In this document: positions 34,837 through 44,056 of the stretch, piece after piece | Position numbering within the stretch: position 1 is the stretch's first letter | Layout of the letters: every line of letters starts with the position of its first letter | Source: Microvirga massiliensis | Lineage (GTDB): Bacteria; Pseudomonadota; Alphaproteobacteria; Rhizobiales; Beijerinckiaceae | Reading direction: 5' to 3' | NCBI RefSeq assembly: GCF_001006805.1 | Contig: NZ_LN811353.1 | Location: 207,559 to 271,558, forward strand | DNA length: 64,000 nucleotides | The notes under the pieces: model-generated | Databases searched by the model: none | What the model was told of the DNA's origin: nothing | What the model saw: the letters and a program-made list of their open reading frames with translations, nothing else | Position numbers and translations under genes: made by a program

Positions 34837-35376
34837 ATGTTGTCCAGGAGCCGTTTCGGCGCATTCGGCGCCGCCATTGTCGCCGTTCTTTTCACCACTG
34901 CAGCCAGGGCCCATGCGACCCTCGAAGGGGAGGAGGCCCCGATCAACTCGACCTACAAGGCCGTTATCCGGGTCGGACATGGATGCGAGGGGCTACCGAC
35001 TCTCAAGCTGCGTGTCCGCATTCCCGAAGGCGTTGTCGCGGTGAAGCCCATGCCGAAGCCGGGCTGGACGCTCGAGACCGTCAAAGCGTCGTATGGCCAG
35101 AGCTATGATTACTTCGGCACTCCGGTGACAGAGGGCGTACGGGAGATCGTCTGGACCGGCAAGCTGCTCGACGAGCATTATGACGAGTTCGTTTTTCGGG
35201 CGCGCCTGACCGATCGCCTGCCGGTTGGCGAGATGCTGTATTTCCCGACCGTGCAGGAATGCGAGGGCGGCAAGGCGGAGCGCTGGATCGAGATCCCCGC
35301 GGTGGGCAAGAGTGCGGATGATTACGAGTATCCCGCTCCGGGCCTGAAGCTGCTTCCTGCCGGCGACAGGCATTGA
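34837..35376 (+). CDS. YcnI-like copper-binding protein (DUF1775)
   Basis: A 179-residue exported protein. The signal peptide ends ARA before His26, giving a mature N-terminus HATLEGEEAP; in YcnI proteins this first His together with a nearby Glu and Trp binds Cu(II). The rest matches the DUF1775 beta-sandwich (STYKAVIRVGHGCEGLPTLK, EIVWTGKLLDEHYDEFVFR, YFPTVQECEGGKAERWIEIP). The CopC-CopD fusion starts 52 bases downstream, and the DUF2946-like gene lies just upstream, so the three form a copper-handling operon at the cell envelope. Confidence 0.9.
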   Translation: MLSRSRFGAFGAAIVAVLFTTAARAHATLEGEEAPINSTYKAVIRVGHGCEGLPTLKLRVRIPEGVVAVKPMPKPGWTLETVKASYGQSYDYFGTPVTEGVREIVWTGKLLDEHYDEFVFRARLTDRLPVGEMLYFPTVQECEGGKAERWIEIPAVGKSADDYEYPAPGLKLLPAGDRH

Positions 35377-35428
35377 AGGTCGGTGCGGGACGCGTTCGGG
35401 CGTCCCGCATCCACCTTGCGATTTCGCC

Positions 35429-37054
35429 ATGACCCCTCGTTTCCTGCTCGCGCTGCTGATACTGGTCGCGTGCCTGGCACTCGGCTCGCAGCCCGCGCGG
35501 GCGCATGCGGCCTTGATCGGATCTGACCCGCAGGATGGAGCCATCCTCTCGCGTGCCCCGGAGCGGCTTCTCCTCCACTTCAGCGAGCCCGTCTCTCCAC
35601 TGGTCTTGCGGCTCACCCTTCCGCAGGGCGGCACCTCGGAGCTTTCGGCTTCTGAAGTGCGTGGTCAGGTGGTGGTACTCGCCCCCCCGGCTGGCCTCGG
35701 CAACGGCACCTACGTGCTGAGCTGGCGTGTGGTCTCCGCCGACGGCCACCCTGTTGGAGGCTCACTGGTGTTTTCCATCGGCGCCAGCCATGCGAGCGGA
35801 CGGCAGGCCATGAAATCCAAGCCGGACATTGCAGTCCTACTTGGCCTTTGGTCCCTGCGTGTCCTCCTCTATGTCGGCCTCTTCGCCGGGGTCGGCGGTG
35901 CCTTCTTTGTCGCATGGATCATCGGCCGATCTCACCTTCGGCGAGATGTGCAACCCGTCGTCCTCTGCGCAACTGCCTGCGGACTTGTGGCGGCACTCCT
36001 GACGGTCGGATGGCAGGGGCTCGATGCGCTCGCCGTTCCAGTCAGCGCTCTCACCGACCGCGCCGTCTGGCTCCAGGGCTGGAGAACCACCTATGGGACG
36101 ACGGCGGCCGTCGCGGTTATGGCTCTGTTGGCCGGTGGGCTTTCCGTCAAGGTGAGGGCTGGCTTTTTGGCAAGAGCGCTCTCCGGAGCGGCGTTGATTG
36201 GCGTCGGAATCGCGCTTGCCGCGAGCGGGCATGCCGGGACGGCGGAACCGCGATGGCTGACCCGCACGAGTGTATTCGTCCACACAACCGGTCTTGCCTT
36301 CTGGCTCGGCGCGCTCGTGCCCCTGTTCTTGATCCTGCGCAGCGCCCATCCGCGCGCTGCGCTTTTCATGGATCGATTCTCGACGGCGGTTCTCCCGGTC
36401 GTGATCGCGCTTCTGGTCGCCGGAGCGACCCTGGCCATCGTGCAACTGCGGTCTTTCGCGGAGTTCTGGACGACCGCCTACGGAAGGATCCTGCTCGCCA
36501 AACTCCTTGCCGTCTCAGTGCTCCTCGCGCTCGCCGCTACCAACCGGTTCGTGCTCACGCCAGCCCTGAGAGCCGGGGTCGAGGGTTGCAGGCGGCGTTT
36601 CGCCCAGGTCATTGCAGCCGAGGGCGTGCTCGTGCTGCTGATTCTGGGGCTCGTCGCGGGCTGGCGATTCACGCCACCGCCACGCGCGAGCGTGATTGCG
36701 CCTGCCGCCCCCGTGTCAGTGCCGGAGGGACCTACTTCCGTCCACATCCATACCGGCGAGGGAATGGCCGAAGTAACCTTCGATCCCGGACGAGTCGGCA
36801 AAACCGCTGCAACGATCGAGCTGTTCGATGCGGCCGGTGCGCCGCTCGAGCCGAAAGAGGTCGCCCTTGTCCTGTCGCAACGATCTGCCGGCATAGAACC
36901 GCTGCAGCGGCAGGCAATGCGAGTCGGCGATGGCACGTGGCGCGTCGATGACCTGGTCCTGCCGGTACCGGGTCGCTGGCAGATACGGGTTGATGCGCTC
37001 GTCACGGATTTCGACAAGCTGATGCTGGAGGATGAGATCGAGATTCGTCCGTAG
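35429..37054 (+). CDS. CopC-CopD fusion copper-resistance/import protein
   Basis: A 541-residue fusion. Signal peptide ~1-25, then a CopC domain (~26-120) starting HAALIGSDPQDGAILSRAPE; His26 as mature N-terminus and VVSADGHPVGG supply the usual Cu(II) ligands. CopD follows with about eight membrane helices (~140-430), including LQGWRTTYGTTAAV and TTGLAFWLGALVPLF. The C-terminal ~100 residues form a beta-rich periplasmic domain (YtkA/FixH-like). CopC/CopD systems carry copper across the inner membrane. The gene is third in the DUF2946-YcnI-CopCD operon. Regulation is not apparent. Confidence 0.9.
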   Translation: MTPRFLLALLILVACLALGSQPARAHAALIGSDPQDGAILSRAPERLLLHFSEPVSPLVLRLTLPQGGTSELSASEVRGQVVVLAPPAGLGNGTYVLSWRVVSADGHPVGGSLVFSIGASHASGRQAMKSKPDIAVLLGLWSLRVLLYVGLFAGVGGAFFVAWIIGRSHLRRDVQPVVLCATACGLVAALLTVGWQGLDALAVPVSALTDRAVWLQGWRTTYGTTAAVAVMALLAGGLSVKVRAGFLARALSGAALIGVGIALAASGHAGTAEPRWLTRTSVFVHTTGLAFWLGALVPLFLILRSAHPRAALFMDRFSTAVLPVVIALLVAGATLAIVQLRSFAEFWTTAYGRILLAKLLAVSVLLALAATNRFVLTPALRAGVEGCRRRFAQVIAAEGVLVLLILGLVAGWRFTPPPRASVIAPAAPVSVPEGPTSVHIHTGEGMAEVTFDPGRVGKTAATIELFDAAGAPLEPKEVALVLSQRSAGIEPLQRQAMRVGDGTWRVDDLVLPVPGRWQIRVDALVTDFDKLMLEDEIEIRP

Positions 37055-37139
37055 AGCGTATTGCGAGCGCGTCAGTTTTCCCGCTGCCATTTCGGTTATC
37101 GCAGGTCGCAGTCATCCAGTCTGAGACGCTGGACCCACT

Positions 37140-37210
37140 TCGTCATTGCGAGCCGCAGGCGAAGCAATCCAGTTTGAACCCGCAGATCTGGATCGCTTCG
37201 CTCGCACACG
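37140..37210. repeat. Palindromic CATTGCGAG...GAAGCAATCCAG repeat
   Basis: Left arm CATTGCGAGCCGCAGGCGAA then GCAATCCAG, right arm CTGGATCGCTTCGCTCGC; the arms are largely complementary, so the element can fold as a long hairpin. It sits after the copper operon. Related copies occur at 5.0, 5.2, 26.4, 44.6 and 51.2 kb. Confidence 0.7.
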
Positions 37211-37303
37211 ATGGTGTCGAGGGCGCAACTTGTTGTCTGCGAGGAAGGTACTTCACACTCTCGTCACGCGCAGCAAAAACATCCACTCGCTCCGGGGATC
37301 GAT

Positions 37304-37807
37304 CTACCAATCTTCCAGAAGCTCCACATCGTCCTCGCTCTCGGCTTCGAGGACCTGTCCGTCTCTGTGCAACTTCGACAGCAGCTTTGTCACAAGGACG
37401 AAGTGTGTCGGCTTTTCGAGGAATGGCAGGTTTCTCATCTTGGTCGGAATGCGATCTCTGTCGCTCCGCGACGTATAGAACAGGAATGGGATTCGCTCGC
37501 GGAGGAACTCGTTGGCTAGGTCGAAGCAGGCGCCGTCCTTCAGTTCGGTATCGAGAATGGCTGCGTCCGGAAGTTCCCTCCCCAACCAACTGATTGCGCG
37601 CGAAACCTTATTGAAGGGGCCGACGGGGTCGAAGCCCGCGCCCGCTATGGACGAAATCAGTGATAGGTTCGGAACGAGTTCCCGCTGGAGCACCAGGATG
37701 CGTGGCTGGCTGGTCGATTCGTCGTTGGCTGGCTTGCCGTAGTCTCTAGCAGAGACCTGCCAAGTCACCGCTCCGCGGCTATCCTCAAAATGCATCTTGT
37801 GAAGCAT
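37304..37807 (-). CDS. Single-domain receiver (response-regulator-like) protein
   Basis: A 167-residue protein. A basic N-terminal ~35 residues precede one receiver domain: ILVLQRELVPNLSLISSIAG, phospho-acceptor Asp in PDAAILDTELKDG, a Thr/Ser switch in FLFYTSRSD and the conserved Lys in FLEKPTHF. The usual acidic pair near the first strand is reduced to one Glu, so phosphorylation may be weak. No output domain is present. Such proteins relay phosphate or act by protein contact. The HWE kinase at 31.9 kb could be a partner, but this is only a guess. Confidence 0.75.
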   Translation of the reverse strand: MLHKMHFEDSRGAVTWQVSARDYGKPANDESTSQPRILVLQRELVPNLSLISSIAGAGFDPVGPFNKVSRAISWLGRELPDAAILDTELKDGACFDLANEFLRERIPFLFYTSRSDRDRIPTKMRNLPFLEKPTHFVLVTKLLSKLHRDGQVLEAESEDDVELLEDW

Positions 37808-38420
37808 CGTCTTTGAACGTCTCTGCAGCCATTAATGACCAAATTGCACATCGTCTGTCGGGAACCCGACAAAACGGAAATCGTCCTGTCGAAGACTTGG
37901 CTTTACGTGTAAATGCTATATGTATTTACATATCGACTATTGCAAAGCCTTCTTTGCGGCGGCGCAAAGTATTCCGTGCAAGACGGATTCGCTCCAGATA
38001 CGGTTTACCTCGAATCGCTCCCGTTCTCCCGCTCCAGCAGCCGGCTTTCCTGTGCCCTGCTCATTCGAGCCGTTGTTCAGTCGCCGCCTTGCTCCTCCGA
38101 GCCGTCGCTTTCGCGATTGCCCCTGTTGAGCAAGGCCGCTGATTGCGGTGCTTTGCCGCGCCGATTCCTGTGCTGGTGCTCGCTCAAGACCCGGAGCCGG
38201 TCGCGAACATGCGCGCGGATCCGTGCTGCCACTTCAGACGTAGTAGTCTCAGCGTGATTGGGCACAAGGTCACTCCGCTGCCGAGCTTGACATAGTGGCA
38301 GCAGATACCGAGCAAACCGAGTCGTCTGTCGGAAATCCCACACAAGGACTAAAATCCTCGAAGCTCCTTTCTGCTTCGGCCAGGCTCACTTGGCGGCCGG
38401 CTGAGGCGGGCAGGACGGTT
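37808..38420. other. About 610 bases without a supported gene
   Basis: Frames occur on both strands (for example leftward 38343-38077, an 88-codon Arg/His-rich frame with GTG start) but none is convincing. Two similar blocks, TCGTCTGTCGGGAACCC near 37851 and TCGTCTGTCGGAAATCCCA near 38323, point to an ancient duplication or shared regulator site. Confidence 0.4.
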
Positions 38421-39155
38421 TCAATCGCGGGTGTAGGTCTTGGGCAGGAGCCGTTCGAAGTTGCGACGGATGATTTGATAGCACTCGCAGGACGCGTCTT
38501 CGAGGCCTGCACGGTCCATGACCGTAATGAAGCCTCGGCTCTGGGTGATCAGACCGGCCGTCTGGAGCGTGCGCAGGACTATGCTGACGGTGGAGCGCTG
38601 AACTCCGAGCATTTCGGCCAGGAACTCGTGCGTGAGCGGAAGCGTATCCTGGTCGATACGATCGCGGGTGCTCAGGATCCAGCGGCAGCACCGGGCATCG
38701 ACGCTGTGCACGGCATTGCAAGCAACCGTGTAGAACGTTTGTCCCAGCAGCGCTTCCACATAGAGCTGCAGGAGGTCACGCAGTGTGGGACTCTCGTCCG
38801 CGATACTCCGGAATGCCTCGGCTCCAATGCGCGATGCCGTGCCGGGGAGCTGAACGACATAGCGCCCGAGACTCTCACGAGAGATGTAGGCGCTGACGAG
38901 GCCGAACAGGGCTTCGCGCCCGAACACGGCCATCTCGACGAGATCGCCGTCCTCCATAACCGCCACCAGCGAGACGACCGCATCAAGCGGAAAGTAGGCA
39001 TAGCGGACGATCTCGCCGCTCTCATAGATGACCTTGCCTCTCGGCAGGTCCACGGTCTCCAGGAGCGGCTCAAGACGAGCGTAGTCGTCCGGCTGCATGG
39101 CGCTGAGGAGCCGATTGGCTCGATGCCCTTTCGCCGCCTTCGAAAGCTCTGCCAT
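38421..39155 (-). CDS. Crp/Fnr-family transcription regulator
   Basis: A 244-residue regulator: cyclic-nucleotide-binding-like beta-barrel (~20-130, LPRGKVIYESGEIVRYAYFP, GREALFGLVSAY) and C-terminal winged helix (~150-230) with LTHEFLAEMLGVQRSTVSIVL as helix-turn-helix. No iron-sulfur cysteine set is seen at the N-terminus, so it is not an oxygen-sensing FNR by sequence. Rhizobiales have many such regulators. The PRC-barrel gene lies upstream on the same strand. Target genes are unknown. Confidence 0.9.
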   Translation of the reverse strand: MAELSKAAKGHRANRLLSAMQPDDYARLEPLLETVDLPRGKVIYESGEIVRYAYFPLDAVVSLVAVMEDGDLVEMAVFGREALFGLVSAYISRESLGRYVVQLPGTASRIGAEAFRSIADESPTLRDLLQLYVEALLGQTFYTVACNAVHSVDARCCRWILSTRDRIDQDTLPLTHEFLAEMLGVQRSTVSIVLRTLQTAGLITQSRGFITVMDRAGLEDASCECYQIIRRNFERLLPKTYTRD

Positions 39156-39326
39156 GACGCTGTACCAGGTTCATCTCGCGAATCTCCAACAGAGTACAGC
39201 GCCCGAACGCCTGACCCGGTTCCCTCATCCTTTTGCATGATGATCTTGACAGTTTGGATATGGATAGCCTGCGTAGCAGCAAGGCTTCCTGGAGATTCCG
39301 GCCGGCCGAATTCCGGTGCCGGGCTG

Positions 39327-39683
39327 TCAGACGCCGCGGAACGGCGGAATGTCCCAGTCGTCGTGGGATTCCTTCTCGCTTTTGTGATCGGGCCAGATTT
39401 CATCGTCACCGGATGTGGCAGGAGGATCTCCGAGCTGCGATCCGACGATGTCCGTCCGATAGCCATTCAGCGTCGTGTCGAATTTGAGCTTCTCCCAAGG
39501 GATCGAATACGGATGGGTCCCGAATCCCAGGAAGCCGCCGAAGGTCATCACCACGTTGACCACCCGCCCGCTGATCTTTTCGATCACGAGATAGCGGATC
39601 GTGCCGATGCGCTTGCCGTGCAGGTCATAGACCGGGGTTCCCTCGACGCGGTTGCTTTCGACGACCGGATTGGGATTGCTCAT
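39327..39683 (-). CDS. PRC-barrel domain protein
   Basis: A 118-residue protein with one PRC-barrel (~15-75): GTPVYDLHGKRIGTIRYLVI, SGRVVNVVMTFGGFLGFG and HPYSIPWEKLKFD. The C-terminal ~40 residues are acidic and probably disordered (GDDEIWPDHKSEKES). PRC-barrels occur in photosynthetic reaction centres and RNA-processing factors; stand-alone versions are common stress proteins of Rhizobiales without a known role. Start at 39683 has AAGAG nearby. Confidence 0.88.
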   Translation of the reverse strand: MSNPNPVVESNRVEGTPVYDLHGKRIGTIRYLVIEKISGRVVNVVMTFGGFLGFGTHPYSIPWEKLKFDTTLNGYRTDIVGSQLGDPPATSGDDEIWPDHKSEKESHDDWDIPPFRGV

Positions 39684-40066
39684 CGCTCTTGCCGCTGTTC
39701 AAATGTGATGGGTAAGTAAATCGCGGGGCAATGATGCTGAAATACAAGATACCACGAAGCGGCATCTGAAGATATTCTGCAGGAGAACCTGGCTTTTATA
39801 AGGTAATGCTGTCAAGCTTGGTGATAAAGTTATTGGGTATCCACCAGACGCAGAGCCGATGAGCGGGCGGAGCAGTGCACCCGCGTTCATCCACAGAGCC
39901 GGTGCCGCCTATCATGGCTGGTCGCCACTCGGCGGCTCTCCGGGTGAGCTCGTCTGCTCTCGGAGAGGGACAGTGCGCTCTCGGGCCGCTTCTCCGAGAG
40001 CACGCGCCTCCTTGACCGTTGCCGGACGGGGCGCAACATGGTCAGCATCAACAGTCGAGGGCAGCG
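39684..40066. other. Intergenic, nothing recognised
   Basis: About 380 bases between the divergent PRC-barrel and SnoaL-like genes. The first ~170 bases are A+T-richer and likely carry the PRC gene promoter. No structure or gene is supported. Confidence 0.4.
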
Positions 40067-40525
40067 ATGACTGCGCCACAGGATGATCTCGCTCTCGTGC
40101 GCCGCTGGTTCCAGCGCCTCCAGCTTCATGTGCAGACGGTCGACTTCGTCGGCGCCAGGCCGCTATTCGCGGATGACATGATTACGTTCGGCAGCTTCAA
40201 CCCGCTCACGATCGGGCGCACGGCGACCGAGGAGGAACAGTGGCGGACCGTCTGGGGCCGGATCGACCGGTTCCGATGGCGCCTCGACGAGCTGCACACG
40301 ATCGTCTCGGAGGATCGGCTCACGGCAGTCGGAATCGCTCTGTTCGACTCCACGGGGTACACGGAGGCTGGCGCAGCCTATGAGCGGCCCGGACGTGCGA
40401 CCATCGTCCTGGGGCGCGACGCTGTCGGTGAAGATTGGGTCGCGCAGCATATGCACATATCGCTCTTCCAGGATGTCCCCTCCCGATCCTTCGGGAGCAG
40501 GCCCGAGCACGTCTCGATCATCTGA
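40067..40525 (+). CDS. SnoaL-like/NTF2-fold protein
   Basis: A 152-residue protein with the NTF2-like cone fold used by DUF4440/SnoaL proteins: VRRWFQRLQLHVQTVDFVGA, FADDMITFGSFNP, then strands FRWRLDELHTIVSEDRLTAV and RATIVLGRD, ending with WVAQHMHISLFQD, the family's typical last strand. These proteins bind small hydrophobic ligands or catalyse cyclisations; no ligand can be read. GAGGGCAGCG precedes ATG 40067. It stands apart from its neighbours. Confidence 0.8.
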   Translation: MTAPQDDLALVRRWFQRLQLHVQTVDFVGARPLFADDMITFGSFNPLTIGRTATEEEQWRTVWGRIDRFRWRLDELHTIVSEDRLTAVGIALFDSTGYTEAGAAYERPGRATIVLGRDAVGEDWVAQHMHISLFQDVPSRSFGSRPEHVSII

Positions 40526-40638
40526 TCTCGTGATCTCGGCGGTCCTGTTTCGACCGGCACGTCAATACAGGGGCCGGCCTCTCATGGCTGCACTCGTAGC
40601 GTCGTCCAAGAAACGATGCCCGACCAAGCCGACGCCTG

Positions 40639-40965
40639 TTACGCGACCTCGCGGCGAAGCGGTTCGGGCGTGAAGGGCGACCGTTCCAGGATCTGAACCC
40701 TGGCGAAAGCGCCGACCGTTCTCAGGCCCTGGACGACTTCCTTCATCTGTTCCGAGGCCCCAGCCTTACGCGCGTCCTCGATGCTCTGGAATTCCAGCAT
40801 GGTGATCGTGTCCGGGCTGGCGCCATCGGTGGTGCGATAGGCCATGAAGGACAGGGCTCCCGGCAGGGCCAGAAGCCTGGCGATCCAGTCTCTCACATGT
40901 CCGTTGTACTCGTTCCAGTTTCGCGTATCCGTCGGACGGTCATACTGAAACATGACATAGGCCAT
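40639..40965 (-). CDS. Small dimeric alpha/beta-barrel-type protein
   Basis: A 108-residue protein starting MAYVMFQYDRPTDTRNWNEY, followed by a helix GHVRDWIARLLALPGALSF, strands MAYRTTDGASPDTITMLEF and a helix IEDARKAGASEQMKEVVQGL. This beta-alpha-beta pattern matches ferredoxin-like dimeric alpha/beta-barrel proteins (antibiotic biosynthesis monooxygenase/EthD type). Function not known. GGAGGCAACC precedes ATG 40965. Confidence 0.7.
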   Translation of the reverse strand: MAYVMFQYDRPTDTRNWNEYNGHVRDWIARLLALPGALSFMAYRTTDGASPDTITMLEFQSIEDARKAGASEQMKEVVQGLRTVGAFARVQILERSPFTPEPLRREVA

Positions 40966-41280
40966 GGTTGCCTCCGCGAGCTTGCACCATCAAAGCACAG
41001 GACGCGGGGAACTCAAAGGTGCTGCCTCGATCCGTGGGCATGCTCGCGATTCTCGAGGTCCGGATGAGAATCCCTTCGATGCACGTTCGAGGAGATGACT
41101 CCGGGAGGTTTGCGCCGCGCTACCGACAGGAGCACCTCGGAGAAGGCGGCCGAAATCCGAATGGTCGAGCAAGAGGTGGCGAACAGGCAGAGGCGGAACC
41201 TTGGCGGAGCCCAGGACATTAGATGACTGGGGCGTAAAGGATTCTCCCGAAGAGCGGGAACGCCGTCGACAGGATGATCC

Positions 41281-43683
41281 ATGGCTGAAGTGCTCGTCGA
41301 GCCCCCGGAGGCACCCCAGAAGCCGCTTCCGGGCGCATCGATTTTCACGGCGGGCGGCATCGTCCTTGCAATCGGCGGGCTCTACTTCGGCCGGGAAATC
41401 TTCATCCCATTCGCGCTTGCAATTTTGCTCGCGTTTGCTCTCGCGCCGCTCGTACGCGCGCTGCGTCGTCTCAAACTGCCGAGAATTGCTGCCGTCATCA
41501 CGGCCGTCGGGTTCGCCGCAATCCTGATTGCTGGGACCTCGTTCATCGTCGGCACGCAGATCGTCCAGCTCGCGGAGAATCTCCCACGCTATCAGTTCAC
41601 GATTCGGGAGAAGATACGCGCGCTCCAGACCTCGGCGCCAGGCGGAGGTCTGGTCGACCGGGTGACTACGACGATCCAGAACATCGGCAAGGATCTCTCG
41701 GGCCCCGAGAAAAAGCACACCGAACCCGCCCAGGCTGCGAGCGGGGAGCCGCCGCCGCGTGAGCCGATCCCGGTCACGATCGAGCAGCCGGCCCCGCGCC
41801 CCCTGGAGATGATCCAGACGGTGGTCGGACCGCTCCTCGCACCCCTCGCGACGGCAGGCATCGTCATCGTGTTCCTGATCTTCGTCCTGCTCGAGCGGGA
41901 GGATCTCAGGGATCGCTTCATCAAGCTCGTGGGCGGCGATCTCCAGAAGAGCACCGAGGCACTCGACGAAGCCGCAAGCCGGGTGAGCCGATACTTGCTC
42001 ATGCAGCTGGTCGTGAACGTCACCTACGGGATTCCGATCGGGATTGGGCTCTACTTCATCGGCATTCCGAATGCGGTTCTCTGGGGCCTGCTCGCCGCGG
42101 TCCTCAGATTCATCCCCTATCTCGGGCCTTTCATCGCGGCATTCTTCCCATTGGCTCTCGCGTTTGCCGTCGATCCTGGCTGGTCGATGCTCCTGTGGGT
42201 CGCAGGCCTTTTCCTTCTGATCGAGCTCATCAGCAACAACGCAGTGGAGCCCTGGCTCTACGGATCCAGCACCGGTCTTTCCTCGCTCGCGATCATCACG
42301 GCGGCGATCTTCTGGACGATGCTGTGGGGACCGGTCGGACTTTTCCTCTCGACGCCGCTGACGGTCTGCCTCGTAGTAATGGGACGTTACGTTCCACAGC
42401 TCGAATTTCTGGGCGTACTCCTGGGCAACGACCCGGTCCTCGCCCCGGAGGAGCGCTTCTATCAGAGATTGCTGGCCGGGAATCTTGAAGAGGCCGTCGA
42501 GATCGCAGAAGATTTCGTCGACGAGAAATCCTCGACTGAGTTCTTCGATCAGGTCGCGATTCCGGCCTTGCGGCTCGCCGAAAACGATCGGCAGCGCAGC
42601 ACGTCCGACAGCCGCTACAGGCGGGTGGTAGCCGATACCGCGCATGCGGTTGTACGCGAGGTCGCCGAACACGTACGGGAGCAGGTACCCCGATCCGATG
42701 GTAAGGACGAGGATGCGACCAAGGAGTTGCAAGCCTCTTCCGAGGCTGTCGTGGAGCGCGTCCTATGCATCGGGGGACGAACGGAACTCGATGGCGCCGC
42801 TGCCGACATGGTAGCAGAGGCTCTTCGGGAGCGGGGGATCGGGGCACGCGTCCTCGCCCCTATCTCCGTCAGCCAGGATGTGATTGGGCAGATCGATCTC
42901 GCCGGCGTCGACGTGGTCTGCCTGTCCTACCTGAGTCCGCGGCCCCATGTATTTGCGCGCTATGTTAGCCGCCGGCTGAAGCGGCGTGCGCCAAACTTGG
43001 CGGTCGTCGTCTGCGTCTGGAATCTGCTGCCCGGTCCGGCACCGACGGAAGATCTGGCAACCCAGATGGCTGCGGATGCGGCGGTCGCCTCGCTTGAAGC
43101 CGCGATCGGAGAGATCACGAGTCGCATCCCGTCCGAGGCGGAACCGGTCACCGGGATGCAGGCCCCGGATATCCCCGAGAACGAACAGGAGCGGCTCCAT
43201 GCCTTGCGCGAGCTCGGGCTCGTTTCTGCCCGAGGCGAGCACTTCGACAAGCTCGCAGCAAGGGTCGCCGAGGCCTTCGAGACGCCGATCGCCCTCGTGT
43301 CCCTCATCGATAAGGAGCATCAGGTCTGGCCCGGGGCCAGTGGGCTGCCGGATGATATGAACGATTCCCGACGGAGCTCACGTGAGACATCGATCTGCGG
43401 ACATGTCGTGGCCGCCGACGAGCCAATCGTGGTGGAGGACGTTTCGAAGGATCCGCGTTTCGCCGAAAATCCCTTCCTGATCGAGAAGGGTATTCGCTTC
43501 TATGCCGGGGTGCCGTTGCGGACTTCCTCGGGCCATGTCCTCGGGTCGCTGTGCGTGATCGACACGAAGCCGCGCACCTTCTCCCCGAAAGACCAGAAGC
43601 TGCTCCAGACCATTGCCGACGAACTGATGGCGAAAGTCGAGGCCGAACACCGCTCGGCCGGAGAGGAGCAGATGGCGAGCTGA
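41281..43683 (+). CDS. AI-2E permease fused to a Rossmann-like domain and a GAF domain
   Basis: An 800-residue protein. Residues ~20-400 are an AI-2E family permease (LAIGGLYFGREIFIPFALAI, VFLIFVLLEREDLRDRFIKL, NAVEPWLYGSSTGLSS). A linker (~400-490, EERFYQRLLAGNLEEAVEIA) leads to a Rossmann-like domain resembling B12-binding folds (~492-610, VLCIGGRTELDGAAADMVAE, LAGVDVVCLSYLSP) but without the DxHxxG base-off motif. A GAF domain closes it (~635-790, AFETPIALVSLIDKEHQVWP, FYAGVPLRTSSGHVLGSLCV). This places a sensory domain on a transporter. AGGATGATCC precedes ATG 41281. The substrate and signal are unknown. Confidence 0.88.
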   Translation: MAEVLVEPPEAPQKPLPGASIFTAGGIVLAIGGLYFGREIFIPFALAILLAFALAPLVRALRRLKLPRIAAVITAVGFAAILIAGTSFIVGTQIVQLAENLPRYQFTIREKIRALQTSAPGGGLVDRVTTTIQNIGKDLSGPEKKHTEPAQAASGEPPPREPIPVTIEQPAPRPLEMIQTVVGPLLAPLATAGIVIVFLIFVLLEREDLRDRFIKLVGGDLQKSTEALDEAASRVSRYLLMQLVVNVTYGIPIGIGLYFIGIPNAVLWGLLAAVLRFIPYLGPFIAAFFPLALAFAVDPGWSMLLWVAGLFLLIELISNNAVEPWLYGSSTGLSSLAIITAAIFWTMLWGPVGLFLSTPLTVCLVVMGRYVPQLEFLGVLLGNDPVLAPEERFYQRLLAGNLEEAVEIAEDFVDEKSSTEFFDQVAIPALRLAENDRQRSTSDSRYRRVVADTAHAVVREVAEHVREQVPRSDGKDEDATKELQASSEAVVERVLCIGGRTELDGAAADMVAEALRERGIGARVLAPISVSQDVIGQIDLAGVDVVCLSYLSPRPHVFARYVSRRLKRRAPNLAVVVCVWNLLPGPAPTEDLATQMAADAAVASLEAAIGEITSRIPSEAEPVTGMQAPDIPENEQERLHALRELGLVSARGEHFDKLAARVAEAFETPIALVSLIDKEHQVWPGASGLPDDMNDSRRSSRETSICGHVVAADEPIVVEDVSKDPRFAENPFLIEKGIRFYAGVPLRTSSGHVLGSLCVIDTKPRTFSPKDQKLLQTIADELMAKVEAEHRSAGEEQMAS

Positions 43684-43810
43684 GCGACCCGGCTCGCTCG
43701 GAATCCGCGACCTTGGCCGTGAGGCTTGCGCCACCCTCGGCGCATGTGAGGGCTTGATGTCGCCCGGGAAGTCCCCAAATCGCGGTCGGTTTCTCAGCAG
43801 GAGGCTTTCC

Positions 43811-44056
43811 ATGGCGGAACGGCTCACACGCGAGGAGACGAGGGCCCTCATCGGGCCTGCAGATGATGCGGCTCTCGCTGAAATTCTCCAAATGAGCGCC
43901 GACCGGGCGGAACTCACCGAAGCCTTGGCCTGGATCGCGAATGACGAGGCCATGCTCAACGAGGGGAGGCCGGTCCCGCAGGGTCGGGTGGCGCGCCTGA
44001 TCGAAATCCTGAAAACCTGCGACGAGGAGGATCTGTCCGAGCTGTCGACCCGCTAG
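43811..44056 (+). CDS. Small acidic helical protein, unknown function
   Basis: An 81-residue protein starting MAERLTREETRALIGPADDA, with helices LAEILQMSADRAELTEALAW and VARLIEILKTCDEEDLSEL. It resembles a helical protein with acidic surface; no family is recognised. AGGAGG stands seven bases before ATG 43811. It follows the AI-2E-GAF fusion by about 130 bases on the same strand. Confidence 0.65.
   Translation: MAERLTREETRALIGPADDAALAEILQMSADRAELTEALAWIANDEAMLNEGRPVPQGRVARLIEILKTCDEEDLSELSTR

Noticed and set aside
37861..37881. GGAAC-N16-CGTC resembling an EcfG-type promoter
   Set aside because: The -10 part is imperfect and no gene begins downstream on that strand.
38077..38343. 88-codon leftward frame with GTG start
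   Set aside because: Low-complexity Arg/His composition, weak start context and no family.
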